Positions 1 through 8,213 of a DNA stretch of 64,000 nucleotides are shown piece after piece (the first letter of the stretch is position 1; each line of letters opens with the position of its first letter). Source of the DNA: an uncultured Granulosicoccus sp. (GTDB lineage Bacteria; Pseudomonadota; Gammaproteobacteria; Granulosicoccales; Granulosicoccaceae); assembly GCA_947495035.1 (NCBI GenBank), contig CANLXI010000032.1, forward strand, positions 1 to 64,000. Reading direction: 5' to 3'. The notes below the pieces were generated by a model. The model saw only the letters and a program-made list of their open reading frames with translations. It ran no database searches and had not been told where the DNA came from. Both the position numbers and the translations under genes were made by a program.

Positions 1-156
1 ACAGGCACTGATACAGGCACTGATACAGGCACTGATACAGGCACTGATACAGGCACTGATACAGGCACTGATACAGGCACCGATACAGGTACTGATACCG
101 GCACTGATATAGGCACCGATACGGGTACTGATACCGGCACTGATACAGGATCCGAT
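1..156 (+). repeat. 12-bp tandem repeat encoding TGTD
   Basis: There are thirteen in-frame copies of a 12-bp unit (consensus ACAGGCACTGAT). The first six are identical; later copies carry mostly silent changes, and the thirteenth encodes TGSD. The array may continue left of the window. Near-perfect copies at the DNA level suggest recent slippage or unequal recombination, so the copy number may vary between strains. Confidence 0.95.
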
Positions 157-1137
157 CCAGGCACTACGGATACGGGATCCGAAACAGCTACAAGTGGTGA
201 CGATTCGGGCACAACGAGCGGCACGGAGACCGCGACCGCCGGCAGCGACGATTCGGGCACGACGAGCGGCACCGAAACCGCAACGGCCGGTAGTGACGAT
301 TCGGGCACAACCACCGGAACGGAAACTGCGACTGCCGGTAGTGATGATGCAGGCACAACGACCGGTACCGAAACAGCCACCGCCGGCAGTGACGATGCAG
401 GTACAACCACCGGCACCGAAACCGCCACCGCCGGTAGTGACGATGCAGGCACGACCACCGGCACCGAAACCGCAACGGCCGGTAGTGATGATGCAGGTAC
501 AACCACCGGCACCGAAACCGCAACGGCCGGTAGTGATGATGCAGGCACGACTACCGGCACCGAAACCGCGACCGCCGGCAGTGACGATGCAGGCACGACC
601 ACCGGCACCGAAACCGCAACGGCCGCCGGTAGTGATGATGCAGGCACGACCACCGGCACCGAAACCGCGACCGCCGGTAGTGACGATGCAGGAACGACGA
701 CGGGAACCGAAACCGCCACCGCCGGTAGTGACGATGCAGGCACGACCACCGGCACCGAAACCGCGACCGCTGGTAGTGACGATTCGGGCACGACCACCGG
801 AACGGAGACCGCAACTGCCGGCAGTGATGATGCTGGTACAACGACCGGCACGGAGACCGCGACTGCTGGTAGTGACGATGCAGGTACAACGACCGGCACG
901 GAGACCGCGACCGCTGGTAGTGACGATGCAGGAACGACGACGGGAACCGAAACCGCAACGGCCGGCAGTGACGATGCAGGTACAACGACTGGTACGGAGA
1001 CCGCGACCGCTGGTAGTGACGATGCAGGTACAACGACTGGTACGGAGACCGCGACCGCCGGTAGTGACGATGCAGGAACGACAACCGGAACAGAAACCGC
1101 GGGTGCTGCGGATGCCGGAATCACGGATGGTGCCTGA
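1..1137 (+). CDS. Thr/Gly/Asp-rich repeat protein, C-terminal part
   Basis: The frame is open at the left edge and ends at TGA 1135-1137, so the start lies outside the window. The visible 378 residues are almost only Thr, Gly, Asp, Ser, Ala and Glu. The first ~50 residues are TGTD tetrapeptides. A linker ending near residue 65 leads into a 16-residue repeat of the form GSDDAGTTTGTETATA, which continues to the short tail ending ITDGA. No catalytic motif, cysteine or membrane segment is visible. Acidic Thr-rich arrays of this kind are typical of extended, surface-exposed or secreted linkers, so an extracellular location is inferred, not shown. This frame is chosen because it reads the repeat as an acidic, biased protein and stays open throughout. 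The other two frames give Arg/Pro-rich or Arg/His/Cys-rich translations that look artefactual. Function is unknown without the N-terminal domain. Confidence 0.7.
   Translation, partial: TGTDTGTDTGTDTGTDTGTDTGTDTGTDTGTDTGTDIGTDTGTDTGTDTGSDPGTTDTGSETATSGDDSGTTSGTETATAGSDDSGTTSGTETATAGSDDSGTTTGTETATAGSDDAGTTTGTETATAGSDDAGTTTGTETATAGSDDAGTTTGTETATAGSDDAGTTTGTETATAGSDDAGTTTGTETATAGSDDAGTTTGTETATAAGSDDAGTTTGTETATAGSDDAGTTTGTETATAGSDDAGTTTGTETATAGSDDSGTTTGTETATAGSDDAGTTTGTETATAGSDDAGTTTGTETATAGSDDAGTTTGTETATAGSDDAGTTTGTETATAGSDDAGTTTGTETATAGSDDAGTTTGTETAGAADAGITDGA
241..1107 (+). repeat. 48-bp tandem repeat encoding a 16-residue unit
   Basis: Eighteen consecutive units begin at 241 and then every 48 bp. 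One extra Ala codon near 625 shifts the later units by 3 bp. Each encodes a variant of GSDD-S/A-GTT-T/S-GTETATA. A degenerate extra unit precedes them at about 193. Variation between copies is mainly third-base, so the protein sequence is conserved more than the DNA. Because 48 is a multiple of three, all frames stay open and give long spurious ORFs. Confidence 0.95.
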
Positions 1138-1284
1138 AAGACGGTAGTCAAAAACATTCAGACAGCCTCTTGACTGTCGTCTGACTCTTTTTGACTCATC
1201 GGCTTTTCAGCAGCTCACTGGCCGAAAACGGTTTCTGGGCTCTTGCTCTCGGAAAGGCAGAAGGTAAATTGTCATGCTAGTCGC

Positions 1285-2007
1285 ATGCGACCTCTTCTGC
1301 CCTTAGCACTCATTGTCACCTGCGCGACAGCCGTCTGGCTGATTGCCGTACAGAATCCGGCGAAAGGCACTCATTGGCTCAGTGAGTCATGGGGAGAGCG
1401 CGACGATCCAGCATACGAAACACTGAATGGCGCACTGTCAGGTGTGACTGGCAATTCGAGCCGAGAGCGTTTGCTTGCGATCGAGCCGTATGAGGATCTC
1501 GACTACGGTTTCAAGGTCGCCATTCCGGTAGGTTGGAGAAAGATCGTCACGGCGGATTCGATCAGCGCTCCGGTTTCCGGTGCTGACTCGACTCCGGGGG
1601 GAGGGCAGGAGGCGGTATCCTCGACAGTGCCACTATCACTGGAACCTGGTTATGCCGTCGGATTTGAATCGGTACAGGAGAATCCGGATGATCGATTCGC
1701 CGATTACATCCTGATCGAGGTTTTGCCCGGTGGAGAATCCGGTACGTTTGATGCCGACCGTTCACAACGGCGGCCCGTCACCATCGATGGACGGCAGACC
1801 TGGTTCGACCGAATAGAAATCGATCAGGCCAGCAGTGGCTTGATCGATGTCGACCTGGTGGTCTACCAGGCCGAAGTATCGGGTGTGGGATACACCGTGG
1901 GACTGTATGCCATCGGAGAGCCCGTCCGTGAGCAGCTCCTTGCGATGGCCTTTGAAATCATGCTGCGGACATTCAGGATCATTCGAGATCCGTTTACTGT
2001 CAGCTGA
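1285..2007 (+). CDS. Membrane-anchored or secreted protein of unknown function
   Basis: The protein has 240 residues. ATG 1285 is preferred because it places a typical N-terminal hydrophobic segment (residues 2-22, MRPLLPLALIVTCATAVWLI) at the very start. A TTG at 1243 would add 14 polar residues. The remainder is soluble and contains the stretch DYGFKVAIPVGWRKI, which resembles the opening of PsbP/DUF1795-like folds; that similarity is weak and I do not rely on it. No catalytic motif is recognised. It lies 147 bp after the repeat protein and converges on the GH16 lipoprotein gene with only 3 bp between their stops. It is probably exported and periplasmic, anchored by an uncleaved or cleaved signal. 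Confidence 0.6.
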   Translation: MRPLLPLALIVTCATAVWLIAVQNPAKGTHWLSESWGERDDPAYETLNGALSGVTGNSSRERLLAIEPYEDLDYGFKVAIPVGWRKIVTADSISAPVSGADSTPGGGQEAVSSTVPLSLEPGYAVGFESVQENPDDRFADYILIEVLPGGESGTFDADRSQRRPVTIDGRQTWFDRIEIDQASSGLIDVDLVVYQAEVSGVGYTVGLYAIGEPVREQLLAMAFEIMLRTFRIIRDPFTVS

Positions 2008-2010
2008 TTC

Positions 2011-3948
2011 TCAGCGCTGTCTATAGGGGTAGCCTTCAGGCCATTGTTCAGGGCTGGGGCGATGGCTGGGTGATGATTGGCCGGGAATGTCATCGGCGAA
2101 GGGTACGTTCGTCACGCCGTCGTCCAGCAGTACGTCATCGAATGGCGTGATTCGCTGGTAGACCCTGATGTAGTCGATGATGTACTCGCCGGGAAAGGGT
2201 GTCGTCTCGTCCGGCGAACCAGCCCACCAGCCACCCAGGGCCGTGTTGGCGATGACATACATTTCTTCGGAAGACACCCTGGAGTCCGCAACTCGGTGCA
2301 CTTCGATGCCATCCACCAGGTAGATGATGAGTCCCGGCATCCATTCAACCGCGAAGGTGTGGAAATCGGCCGTGTAATCGATTCCCGGAGTCGGTTTCGA
2401 TTTGGTAGAGCGCAGATTCCCCTCGGCATCATAGTAGTGATAGGTGTGATAGACGACATCCTGATCCTGACCAATGAATTCCATGATGTCGATTTCCGGA
2501 TCATCGCCGCCATAGTAGGCATTGAGCAACCAGAATGCCGGCCAGTACCCTCTGCCGAATGTCATCTTTGCTCGCGCTTCTGCATACCCGTAAGTGAACT
2601 TGAAGGCATCGTAGCTGGTGATGACACCTGACAGATACGGTTGATTCATGGCCTTGTGGGCCAGCTCCGGTGGCGTTCGGATCGAATTGATCGTCATGTG
2701 TTCCCCATCGAATGTGAAGGGGTTGAAGCCGAAGTCCGGATCACGAAGTATGTCGACGTAGTATTGCTCTTCGCTGTTGATGACCAGATTGGAACCCCAC
2801 AGGTAGGCGGTATTCCATTTGCTGCCATCCAGTGTCAGACCGGTGAATTCTTCGGCGAAGACCAGTTCGTAATCGTCCAGTCGATTGGGGTTGGCGACAG
2901 GTTCGTCGGGGTCGTTCTTGCCCAGGGTCCTCGGTGACACCGTCAGGCCTGTTGCGATGTAGTACAGCACGTCATCGTAGTCGAAGGCCTGGATTTCGTA
3001 ATAGTAGTCCCGATCGAATACATCGGTATCAATGTACTCATTGGTCATGACCGTAGTCACGTACTTGGCCTGTCGATAGACGTTGTAACCGCGCGCCAGT
3101 GGATCCGCATTCCAGGTAACATGAATGGCACCATCAATCACCTCACCCTCGAATCCGGGCGTTGTGTGCGACTTGGCCTTGCCAGAGTTGCCTTCCTCTT
3201 CTGTGTCGCTGCTGCCCATGTTCTCGGCGGACGTATTCTCGCCGGTGTCGTTACCAGACGCTTCCGGTGGAGTGGATTCCCCACCGGAAGTTTCTTCCGC
3301 GGGCTCTGCGGTAGCTGGAGTCTCCTCTGCAGTGTCCATTCCATCTGTCGAGCCCGGGTCGGATTCCGAAGCATCTGGCGTACCGGTATCCACCGTCGAT
3401 TCGTCATCCGGTGATGAGTTGTCAGCATCGTTGCCCCCCTGGTTCGAGGCGTCACCAGTCTGATAGCCAACATCGTCTTCACTGTCCTCTTCAGCCGGAC
3501 CATCCGTGTCGGTGTCAATGTCGTCTCCGACAGAGCTGTCCGTTTCCGCGTCCGGTACAGCTTCGAAAGGGTTCTGCGGCGTATTGTCAACCGTATCAGG
3601 CTCCGAAGCACTATCGGTATCGGGTAGCGCGGCACCAGTCTCGGGAGCCGTATCCGAGTCCGATGAATCGATATCTACCCCACCAGAGATGATCACCGGT
3701 CCATCAGGGTCGCTGATCTCCCCCGCGGCCACTGCCTGTGCATAACTCACGGAGTTGCTGCCGTCGTTCGATTGCGTTCCGAAGTCGGGTCGTCCGGCTG
3801 GCGCTGCTGCCTCGGGGGTAACCGTATCATCGTCCACGGGTTGCGACTCGGCACAGGCAGCCAATGTAGCCATCAGAATGACTTGCATTGAAAGGACTGA
3901 AACCCGTCGCAGGGCAGTCAAGCCAGGTGTCCGTTCCGATTTGTTCAT
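2011..3948 (-). CDS. GH16-family glycoside hydrolase lipoprotein
   Basis: The 645-residue lipoprotein has a signal peptide ending in a lipobox (LAAC, Cys32). The +2 residue is not Asp, so the outer membrane is the expected destination. Residues about 40-255 form a low-complexity Asp/Ser/Thr/Glu/Pro linker. Residues about 265-340 look like a fibronectin-III-type domain with the YNVYR segment. Residues about 358-615 are a GH16 (laminarinase/agarase/carrageenase superfamily) beta-jelly roll. The catalytic signature EIDIMEF is complete, with Glu485 as nucleophile, Asp487 assisting and Glu490 as acid/base. Aromatic residues such as YWPAFW and GGWW line the expected cleft. The family hydrolyses or transglycosylates beta-glucans and galactans; the substrate here cannot be told. 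A paralogue lies at 6023-6949. The acidic linker may hold the enzyme away from the membrane. Confidence 0.88.
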   Translation of the reverse strand: MNKSERTPGLTALRRVSVLSMQVILMATLAACAESQPVDDDTVTPEAAAPAGRPDFGTQSNDGSNSVSYAQAVAAGEISDPDGPVIISGGVDIDSSDSDTAPETGAALPDTDSASEPDTVDNTPQNPFEAVPDAETDSSVGDDIDTDTDGPAEEDSEDDVGYQTGDASNQGGNDADNSSPDDESTVDTGTPDASESDPGSTDGMDTAEETPATAEPAEETSGGESTPPEASGNDTGENTSAENMGSSDTEEEGNSGKAKSHTTPGFEGEVIDGAIHVTWNADPLARGYNVYRQAKYVTTVMTNEYIDTDVFDRDYYYEIQAFDYDDVLYYIATGLTVSPRTLGKNDPDEPVANPNRLDDYELVFAEEFTGLTLDGSKWNTAYLWGSNLVINSEEQYYVDILRDPDFGFNPFTFDGEHMTINSIRTPPELAHKAMNQPYLSGVITSYDAFKFTYGYAEARAKMTFGRGYWPAFWLLNAYYGGDDPEIDIMEFIGQDQDVVYHTYHYYDAEGNLRSTKSKPTPGIDYTADFHTFAVEWMPGLIIYLVDGIEVHRVADSRVSSEEMYVIANTALGGWWAGSPDETTPFPGEYIIDYIRVYQRITPFDDVLLDDGVTNVPFADDIPGQSSPSHRPSPEQWPEGYPYRQR

Positions 3949-4177
3949 AGTGTTTACCAGAGTGCCTTCGACAGCGTTGATCGGCTTGCGAGACAGGCAG
4001 GGTTCATGTCAACCACGCCCGGCACGGCAGATGCGGGAATCAATATCCTTCACGTACTATCGGATAGGCTGCGAAGTGCTTGATTCTCAAGTATCAGAAT
4101 TGGACATGGTTCCGGTCAGGAGGCTGGCATGGATTCTGATTCGGCTTTGGCTGTAATCAATTTCCGGAAACGCATCC
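3949..4177. promoter_or_regulatory. Divergent intergenic region between GH16 and OM-protein genes
   Basis: These 229 bp separate two divergently transcribed genes and must hold both promoters. I found no convincing -35/-10 pair and no operator palindrome. A short open frame runs through part of it on the plus strand but looks non-coding. Confidence 0.4.
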
Positions 4178-6007
4178 ATGCGTCCATGTTTCGTGAAAAC
4201 GGCAATCGCCTTGCTCATCGGTTCGTCCGTGGGGCTGTCCGTGGCTCAGTCAGCCGATTGGAATGGCAGCTATTCGGCGTCCGGGCAATGCTTCTGCGTT
4301 GGTGAGTTGCCCGCCAGTACCAGAATGAGCATCGTCCCGACTCCCATTGGAGGGCAGACCGTCGCCCAGGTTTGTCAGCGTCTGGGAGAGGGACCGGGTC
4401 TGGTAAGGGAAAATGGCCTGTTCAATCATCCCGTGTATACAGATGCGCAGTGCGGAAACGGCCCGGGTCTGGCAACAAGCAGGGATGACAAGGGCGGGTG
4501 CAGTGGATCGCTTGAAGCGGGCAGCGACGGCACTGACAGCTGCATTCACCCGGGACCACGTTGGGACATTCAGGGAGCGCTGGATCGGGAGCGTGCTCCG
4601 GCATACGTGAACACCGGCATTCAGGTGGCATCGGCTGTTCCGGTCTATGTATCGTCTTCGGCAGGCTTCATCGGAAAAACGGTTACAACGGTCAGGGAAA
4701 GGCCGGTGAGCGTGCAACAGGTATCGAGGATAACGGCTCCACCAGAATCCAGCCAGTGGGTGATCATCGAGGGGAATCGCTATATCCGGTCTCGTGAAGG
4801 CATTCCGGCTGCAGGCGGTGAGCCGGGGCAGCGGATCATTCTGGATGGATTCGTGTATTTGCGAGATGACGGCAGCTTGAATCCCGACGACCTGTTTTAC
4901 GAGACATCCGAGGACGTCTCTGCCGACAGCGGTCCGGACCTATCCAGCCAGAGTCGTGTTGCTGCTGAACCTGTGGTTCGGAAAGACGACGAAAAGCTTG
5001 CTGAAGCCCGGCGGCTGAAGGAGCGTCAGGCGGCGGCACGCCAGCTGCGGGATGATGCCAGAGCGACAGCACGTCAGATCGAAGCGCAGCGTCGGCGGTT
5101 GCGGCAGGAGCAACAGATGGCACTCATGACCCGGCAGAAGCTGGACCTGCAGGAGTTGCAACGATCCAAGCAACGGCTTGAGGCCGAGTCGGCCAGTCGC
5201 GCTCAGGCAGCGCTTCAGGCTCATGCTGAAGCACAGTCCATCGAGCCGGCAAGTGCAGGGTTGGCTGAATCGCCGAAACAATCCATTTCGGGCAGCGCTT
5301 ACCCGCTGAGTGAAGGCAAGTCGGTAGCCGAGCCGCCTGTTGCCGCTGCTGCACCGGCAAGCGAGTTGGATACACGCGAGGAAGCCGTGCGCGAAGCCGG
5401 TAGTCAGGTACTGGTGCCGGCAGATGCCGACGAGGTGTCTGTCAGTACGCAAGGTTCCGAGCCAGTACATGCTTCGGTATCGTCAGCCTTGCGTCTGCCG
5501 GCTGCCGTGCGGGCCAGCTCCCGCAACTTCAGATACCTGGAAGCCTTGCCGGTGAGCTATGACGTGGGTGGTGATGGAGTCATGCTGGAGGGCAGTACCT
5601 CCAGTCATTCGCGGCTCCAGTATTTCGGTCGATTGGGTGTCACGCGCCGGTACAACGAGGTCATGGCAGGCGCGGGATATTATCTGACACCCGAGAGTGC
5701 GAGTCGACTGACCTTCGTTCTGCTTGCCGGTATCGAGTACGGCAACTTCGAACTGGTTGATGGGCAATCACCCGAGATCAGCGTCGATTACGACGATTCC
5801 GGGGTCTATCTGGGTGCCTCGTCGCGCATGGTGGTCAGCAATCGCTTCGAACTGAAGGCTGGCATCGGCTACAGCAGCATATTCGAAGGTGATGCCATGT
5901 TCTTTGGCGGTGGTTATCTGCATCTGACGAGAAAGCTGGATCTGGTTACCCGCTTCGAGCTGGGAGACAACGATCTGCTCGGCATCGGTGTTCGTTACTA
6001 CTACTGA
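4178..6007 (+). CDS. Secreted protein with Cys-rich head, coiled coil and C-terminal beta-barrel-like domain
   Basis: The 609-residue protein has a signal peptide (about residues 1-26, cut near AQSA). The N-terminal head carries six cysteines (38, 40, 66, 92, 108, 122), suggesting disulfides in the periplasm or outside. Residues about 268-345 are a highly charged Arg/Glu/Gln coiled coil. A low-complexity Ala/Ser/Glu/Pro linker follows. From about residue 450 there are alternating amphipathic strands ending in the aromatic tail RYYY, the usual C-terminal signature of an outer-membrane beta-barrel assembled by BAM. I do not recognise a named family. The gene is followed 15 bp later by the second GH16 lipoprotein on the same strand and is probably co-transcribed with it, so a role with the polysaccharide enzymes is inferred. 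Confidence 0.65.
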   Translation: MRPCFVKTAIALLIGSSVGLSVAQSADWNGSYSASGQCFCVGELPASTRMSIVPTPIGGQTVAQVCQRLGEGPGLVRENGLFNHPVYTDAQCGNGPGLATSRDDKGGCSGSLEAGSDGTDSCIHPGPRWDIQGALDRERAPAYVNTGIQVASAVPVYVSSSAGFIGKTVTTVRERPVSVQQVSRITAPPESSQWVIIEGNRYIRSREGIPAAGGEPGQRIILDGFVYLRDDGSLNPDDLFYETSEDVSADSGPDLSSQSRVAAEPVVRKDDEKLAEARRLKERQAAARQLRDDARATARQIEAQRRRLRQEQQMALMTRQKLDLQELQRSKQRLEAESASRAQAALQAHAEAQSIEPASAGLAESPKQSISGSAYPLSEGKSVAEPPVAAAAPASELDTREEAVREAGSQVLVPADADEVSVSTQGSEPVHASVSSALRLPAAVRASSRNFRYLEALPVSYDVGGDGVMLEGSTSSHSRLQYFGRLGVTRRYNEVMAGAGYYLTPESASRLTFVLLAGIEYGNFELVDGQSPEISVDYDDSGVYLGASSRMVVSNRFELKAGIGYSSIFEGDAMFFGGGYLHLTRKLDLVTRFELGDNDLLGIGVRYYY

Positions 6008-6022
6008 AGAACGGCAATTCAC

Positions 6023-6949
6023 ATGAAAAATCAACTCAAGATGCTATCCAGGTCAACCGTCGTCTGTCTGTCCCTGCTGTTCCTGTCAGCATGTGGGGAA
6101 AGTGATCTGATCGAGCTTCAGGAGCGTGAACTGGATGATGCTCGCGAAGCGGCACAGCAGGAACCCGATGCGGAAGCTGCCAATCCGGAGCAGGGCATTG
6201 ATGATCCGAGCAGCGGCAGAATCGATCTGACGCAATACGATCTGGTGTTCGCCGATGATTTCCGTGGCAGCCGGATTGATCCGGTCAAGTGGAATACAGC
6301 ACTCGACTGGGGGCCAGACTTGAGCATTCATGATCAGATGCAATACTATGTGGATGTGCTGAACGAGCCGGATTTCGGGCATGACCCGTTCACGCTCAAT
6401 GGCGAGGAGCTTGTCATCACCGCGTCGCAGACCCCCGAAAACCTGCGTGCCGATGCCAATGAACAGTCCTGGCTGTCAGGGGTTCTGACCACCGCTGAAA
6501 AATTCGATTTTTCCTATGGTTATGTGGAGGCTCGCATCGATCTGCCCGACGCTCGCGGTGCATGGCCATCGTTCTGGATGCTCTCATCGGACTTCATCGG
6601 GTTGAAGCCGGAGGTGTACATCATGGAACAGGACGGCGCCTACCCGAACAGTGTCTTCTTCAACTACAACTATCTCGAAGAGCAGGGCACGCGCCGCGAA
6701 CTGGTGAGTGCAGAGCTTGCTGACGGTTTTCACCAATACGGGCTTGCCTGGAGTCCGCAAGAGCTGCTGTTCTACGTGGACAGAGTACCGCGCTATCGCA
6801 TCGTGGGCGATGCCGTTGCCAGCCAGAAGATGTATCTGATTCTGAATCTTGCCATGGGGGGTGTGTGGCCGGGAGCCCCGGATGCAACCAGTGGTTCGCA
6901 AGTGTCCATGGTGGTGGATTACGTCAGGGCATTCCAGCTCAAGCCCTGA
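6023..6949 (+). CDS. GH16-like lipoprotein with altered catalytic signature
   Basis: The 308-residue lipoprotein has a signal ending LSAC (Cys24), a short acidic linker (25-68) and one GH16-type jelly roll (about 72-306). It is a clear paralogue of the enzyme at 2011-3948, sharing YYVD, PDFG, the PFT segment, LSGV and YGY-EAR. At the active site the paralogue has EIDIMEF, while this protein has EVYIMEQ. Both glutamates (197 and 202) remain, but the central Asp is Tyr199 (codon TAC at 6617-6619, one base from GAC). In GH16 that Asp tunes the nucleophile, so activity may be reduced or altered, or the protein may only bind glycan. It lacks the FN3-like domain and long linker of its paralogue. 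Its stop is 21 bp from the convergent acpS stop. Confidence 0.82.
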   Translation: MKNQLKMLSRSTVVCLSLLFLSACGESDLIELQERELDDAREAAQQEPDAEAANPEQGIDDPSSGRIDLTQYDLVFADDFRGSRIDPVKWNTALDWGPDLSIHDQMQYYVDVLNEPDFGHDPFTLNGEELVITASQTPENLRADANEQSWLSGVLTTAEKFDFSYGYVEARIDLPDARGAWPSFWMLSSDFIGLKPEVYIMEQDGAYPNSVFFNYNYLEEQGTRRELVSAELADGFHQYGLAWSPQELLFYVDRVPRYRIVGDAVASQKMYLILNLAMGGVWPGAPDATSGSQVSMVVDYVRAFQLKP

Positions 6950-6970
6950 CGGCAGATGGCCCGAGTGGCG

Positions 6971-7351
6971 TCAGGAGTGCTCGAATATGACAAAGGCGGC
7001 AACGGTGTCGCCTTCGTCACTCAAGCTGACCCAGAATCCAGTGATGCCACGAGAGGCACACAGTTGCTGAGCCTTGCCGCATGCTCGCAATAGCGGCTTG
7101 CCCAGTTCATCGTGTTGCAGATAGAAGTCCTTCAGCAGGACGCCTTGACGTTCTCCGGTTCCCATGGCCTTGACGGCGGCTTCCTTGACGGCAAATCGCT
7201 TTGCCAGAAAACGCTCCGGCTGATCATGCTGGTGATAAGCCGCCAGCTCGGACTCATGCAGAAAACGGCGAGCGAAGCGTACACCAAAACGTGAATGTAC
7301 TTTGGCAATGCGACTGACAGTCGCCAGGTCGACACCGATACCGGCAATCAT
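6971..7351 (-). CDS. acpS: Holo-[acyl-carrier-protein] synthase
   Basis: The 126-residue AcpS transfers the 4'-phosphopantetheine arm of CoA to the serine of acyl carrier protein, activating it for fatty acid synthesis in the cytoplasm. The length is normal. The N-terminal GIGVDLATVSRI (Mg-binding Asp8) and the central FLAKRFAVKEAAVKAMGTG motif (Glu57 region and CoA-binding lysines) are intact. It lies 28 bp downstream of pdxJ, the widespread pdxJ-acpS pairing, and is likely in the same transcript. Confidence 0.96.
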   Translation of the reverse strand: MIAGIGVDLATVSRIAKVHSRFGVRFARRFLHESELAAYHQHDQPERFLAKRFAVKEAAVKAMGTGERQGVLLKDFYLQHDELGKPLLRACGKAQQLCASRGITGFWVSLSDEGDTVAAFVIFEHS

Positions 7352-7379
7352 GGAATCATGTTCATGGAGTCAGAGACTT

Positions 7380-8123
7380 TCAGCGATGACGTGCTTCCAC
7401 CATCATCCGTTTCATCTTGCTGACAGCTGTGGGCAGCCCCCAGTAGAGTGCACGGGCGATCAGGCTGTGGCCGATGGTCAGTTCGGTGATTGATTCGATT
7501 TCGGCAATGGACTGGACGTTGTCATAGTGCAGTCCGTGTCCGGCATTGACGATCAGCCCGAGGCTGAAGGCATAGTCGCAACAGGATACGATGCGTGATA
7601 GTTCGGCGGAGCGTTCCGCGGCGCTTTCGGCGCTGGCGTAACGGCCTGTATGCAGCTCGACAACGGGTGCGCCGACGCGAGCTGCGGCTTCGATCTGCGC
7701 TTCTTCGGGATTGATGAACAAGGCGGTGTGAATGCCTGCCTGCTGCAGGCTGGCGACGTAATCGGTGTACATGGACAAGCGGCCTGCTATATCGAGTCCA
7801 CCATCGGTTGTCAGTTCTTCGCGATTTTCCGGCACCAGTGTGACATCCCGTGGCATGATGCGAAGAGCCACTTCCCGCATGGCATCCGTTGCCTCGATCT
7901 GCAATCCGAGTTTTGTCTGACAGCTGTGGGCGAACCGTTCGATATCGTGATCCTGGATATGCCGACGATCTTCCCGCAGCTGCATGGTGATGCCGTCCGC
8001 TCCGGCCAGTTCGGCCTGCAATGCCGCATGAACAGGGTCCGGGGAAGTGGATTGCCGCGATTGCCGAACAGTGGCCACGTGATTCACGTTCACGCAAAGT
8101 TGGATCGGTTGCTTCACTGGCAA
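7380..8123 (-). CDS. pdxJ: Pyridoxine 5'-phosphate synthase
   Basis: The 247-residue PdxJ condenses 1-deoxyxylulose 5-phosphate with 3-amino-2-oxopropyl phosphate to make pyridoxine 5'-phosphate, the last ring-forming step of the DXP-dependent vitamin B6 pathway. Characteristic segments are LCVNVNHVATVRQ at the N-terminus, QLREDRRHIQDHD, TLVPENREELTTDGG and the GHGLHYDN loop. Length is typical for a TIM-barrel PdxJ. It stands between ygfX (90 bp upstream) and acpS (28 bp downstream) on the same strand. Confidence 0.96.
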   Translation of the reverse strand: MPVKQPIQLCVNVNHVATVRQSRQSTSPDPVHAALQAELAGADGITMQLREDRRHIQDHDIERFAHSCQTKLGLQIEATDAMREVALRIMPRDVTLVPENREELTTDGGLDIAGRLSMYTDYVASLQQAGIHTALFINPEEAQIEAAARVGAPVVELHTGRYASAESAAERSAELSRIVSCCDYAFSLGLIVNAGHGLHYDNVQSIAEIESITELTIGHSLIARALYWGLPTAVSKMKRMMVEARHR

Positions 8124-8213
8124 ATGCTCATGGTTCAGACAGAGCTCGATTCTAACGCAAGGCAGTACCTCTGCCTTGTCTGGAAACGCGGTGCTGTCAC
8201 ATCGACATCGACA

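Noticed and set aside
551..1084. Arg/His/Cys-rich minus-strand ORFs (also 188-523)
   Set aside because: Antisense shadows of the same in-frame repeat; composition is not protein-like.
241..1107. CRISPR-like array from regular spacing
   Set aside because: There are no unique spacers; the whole 48-bp unit repeats and encodes protein.
194..1147. 317-residue Arg/Pro-rich ORF on the plus strand
   Set aside because: It is an out-of-frame reading of the 48-bp repeat. The acidic frame is open through the whole stretch and has plausible composition.
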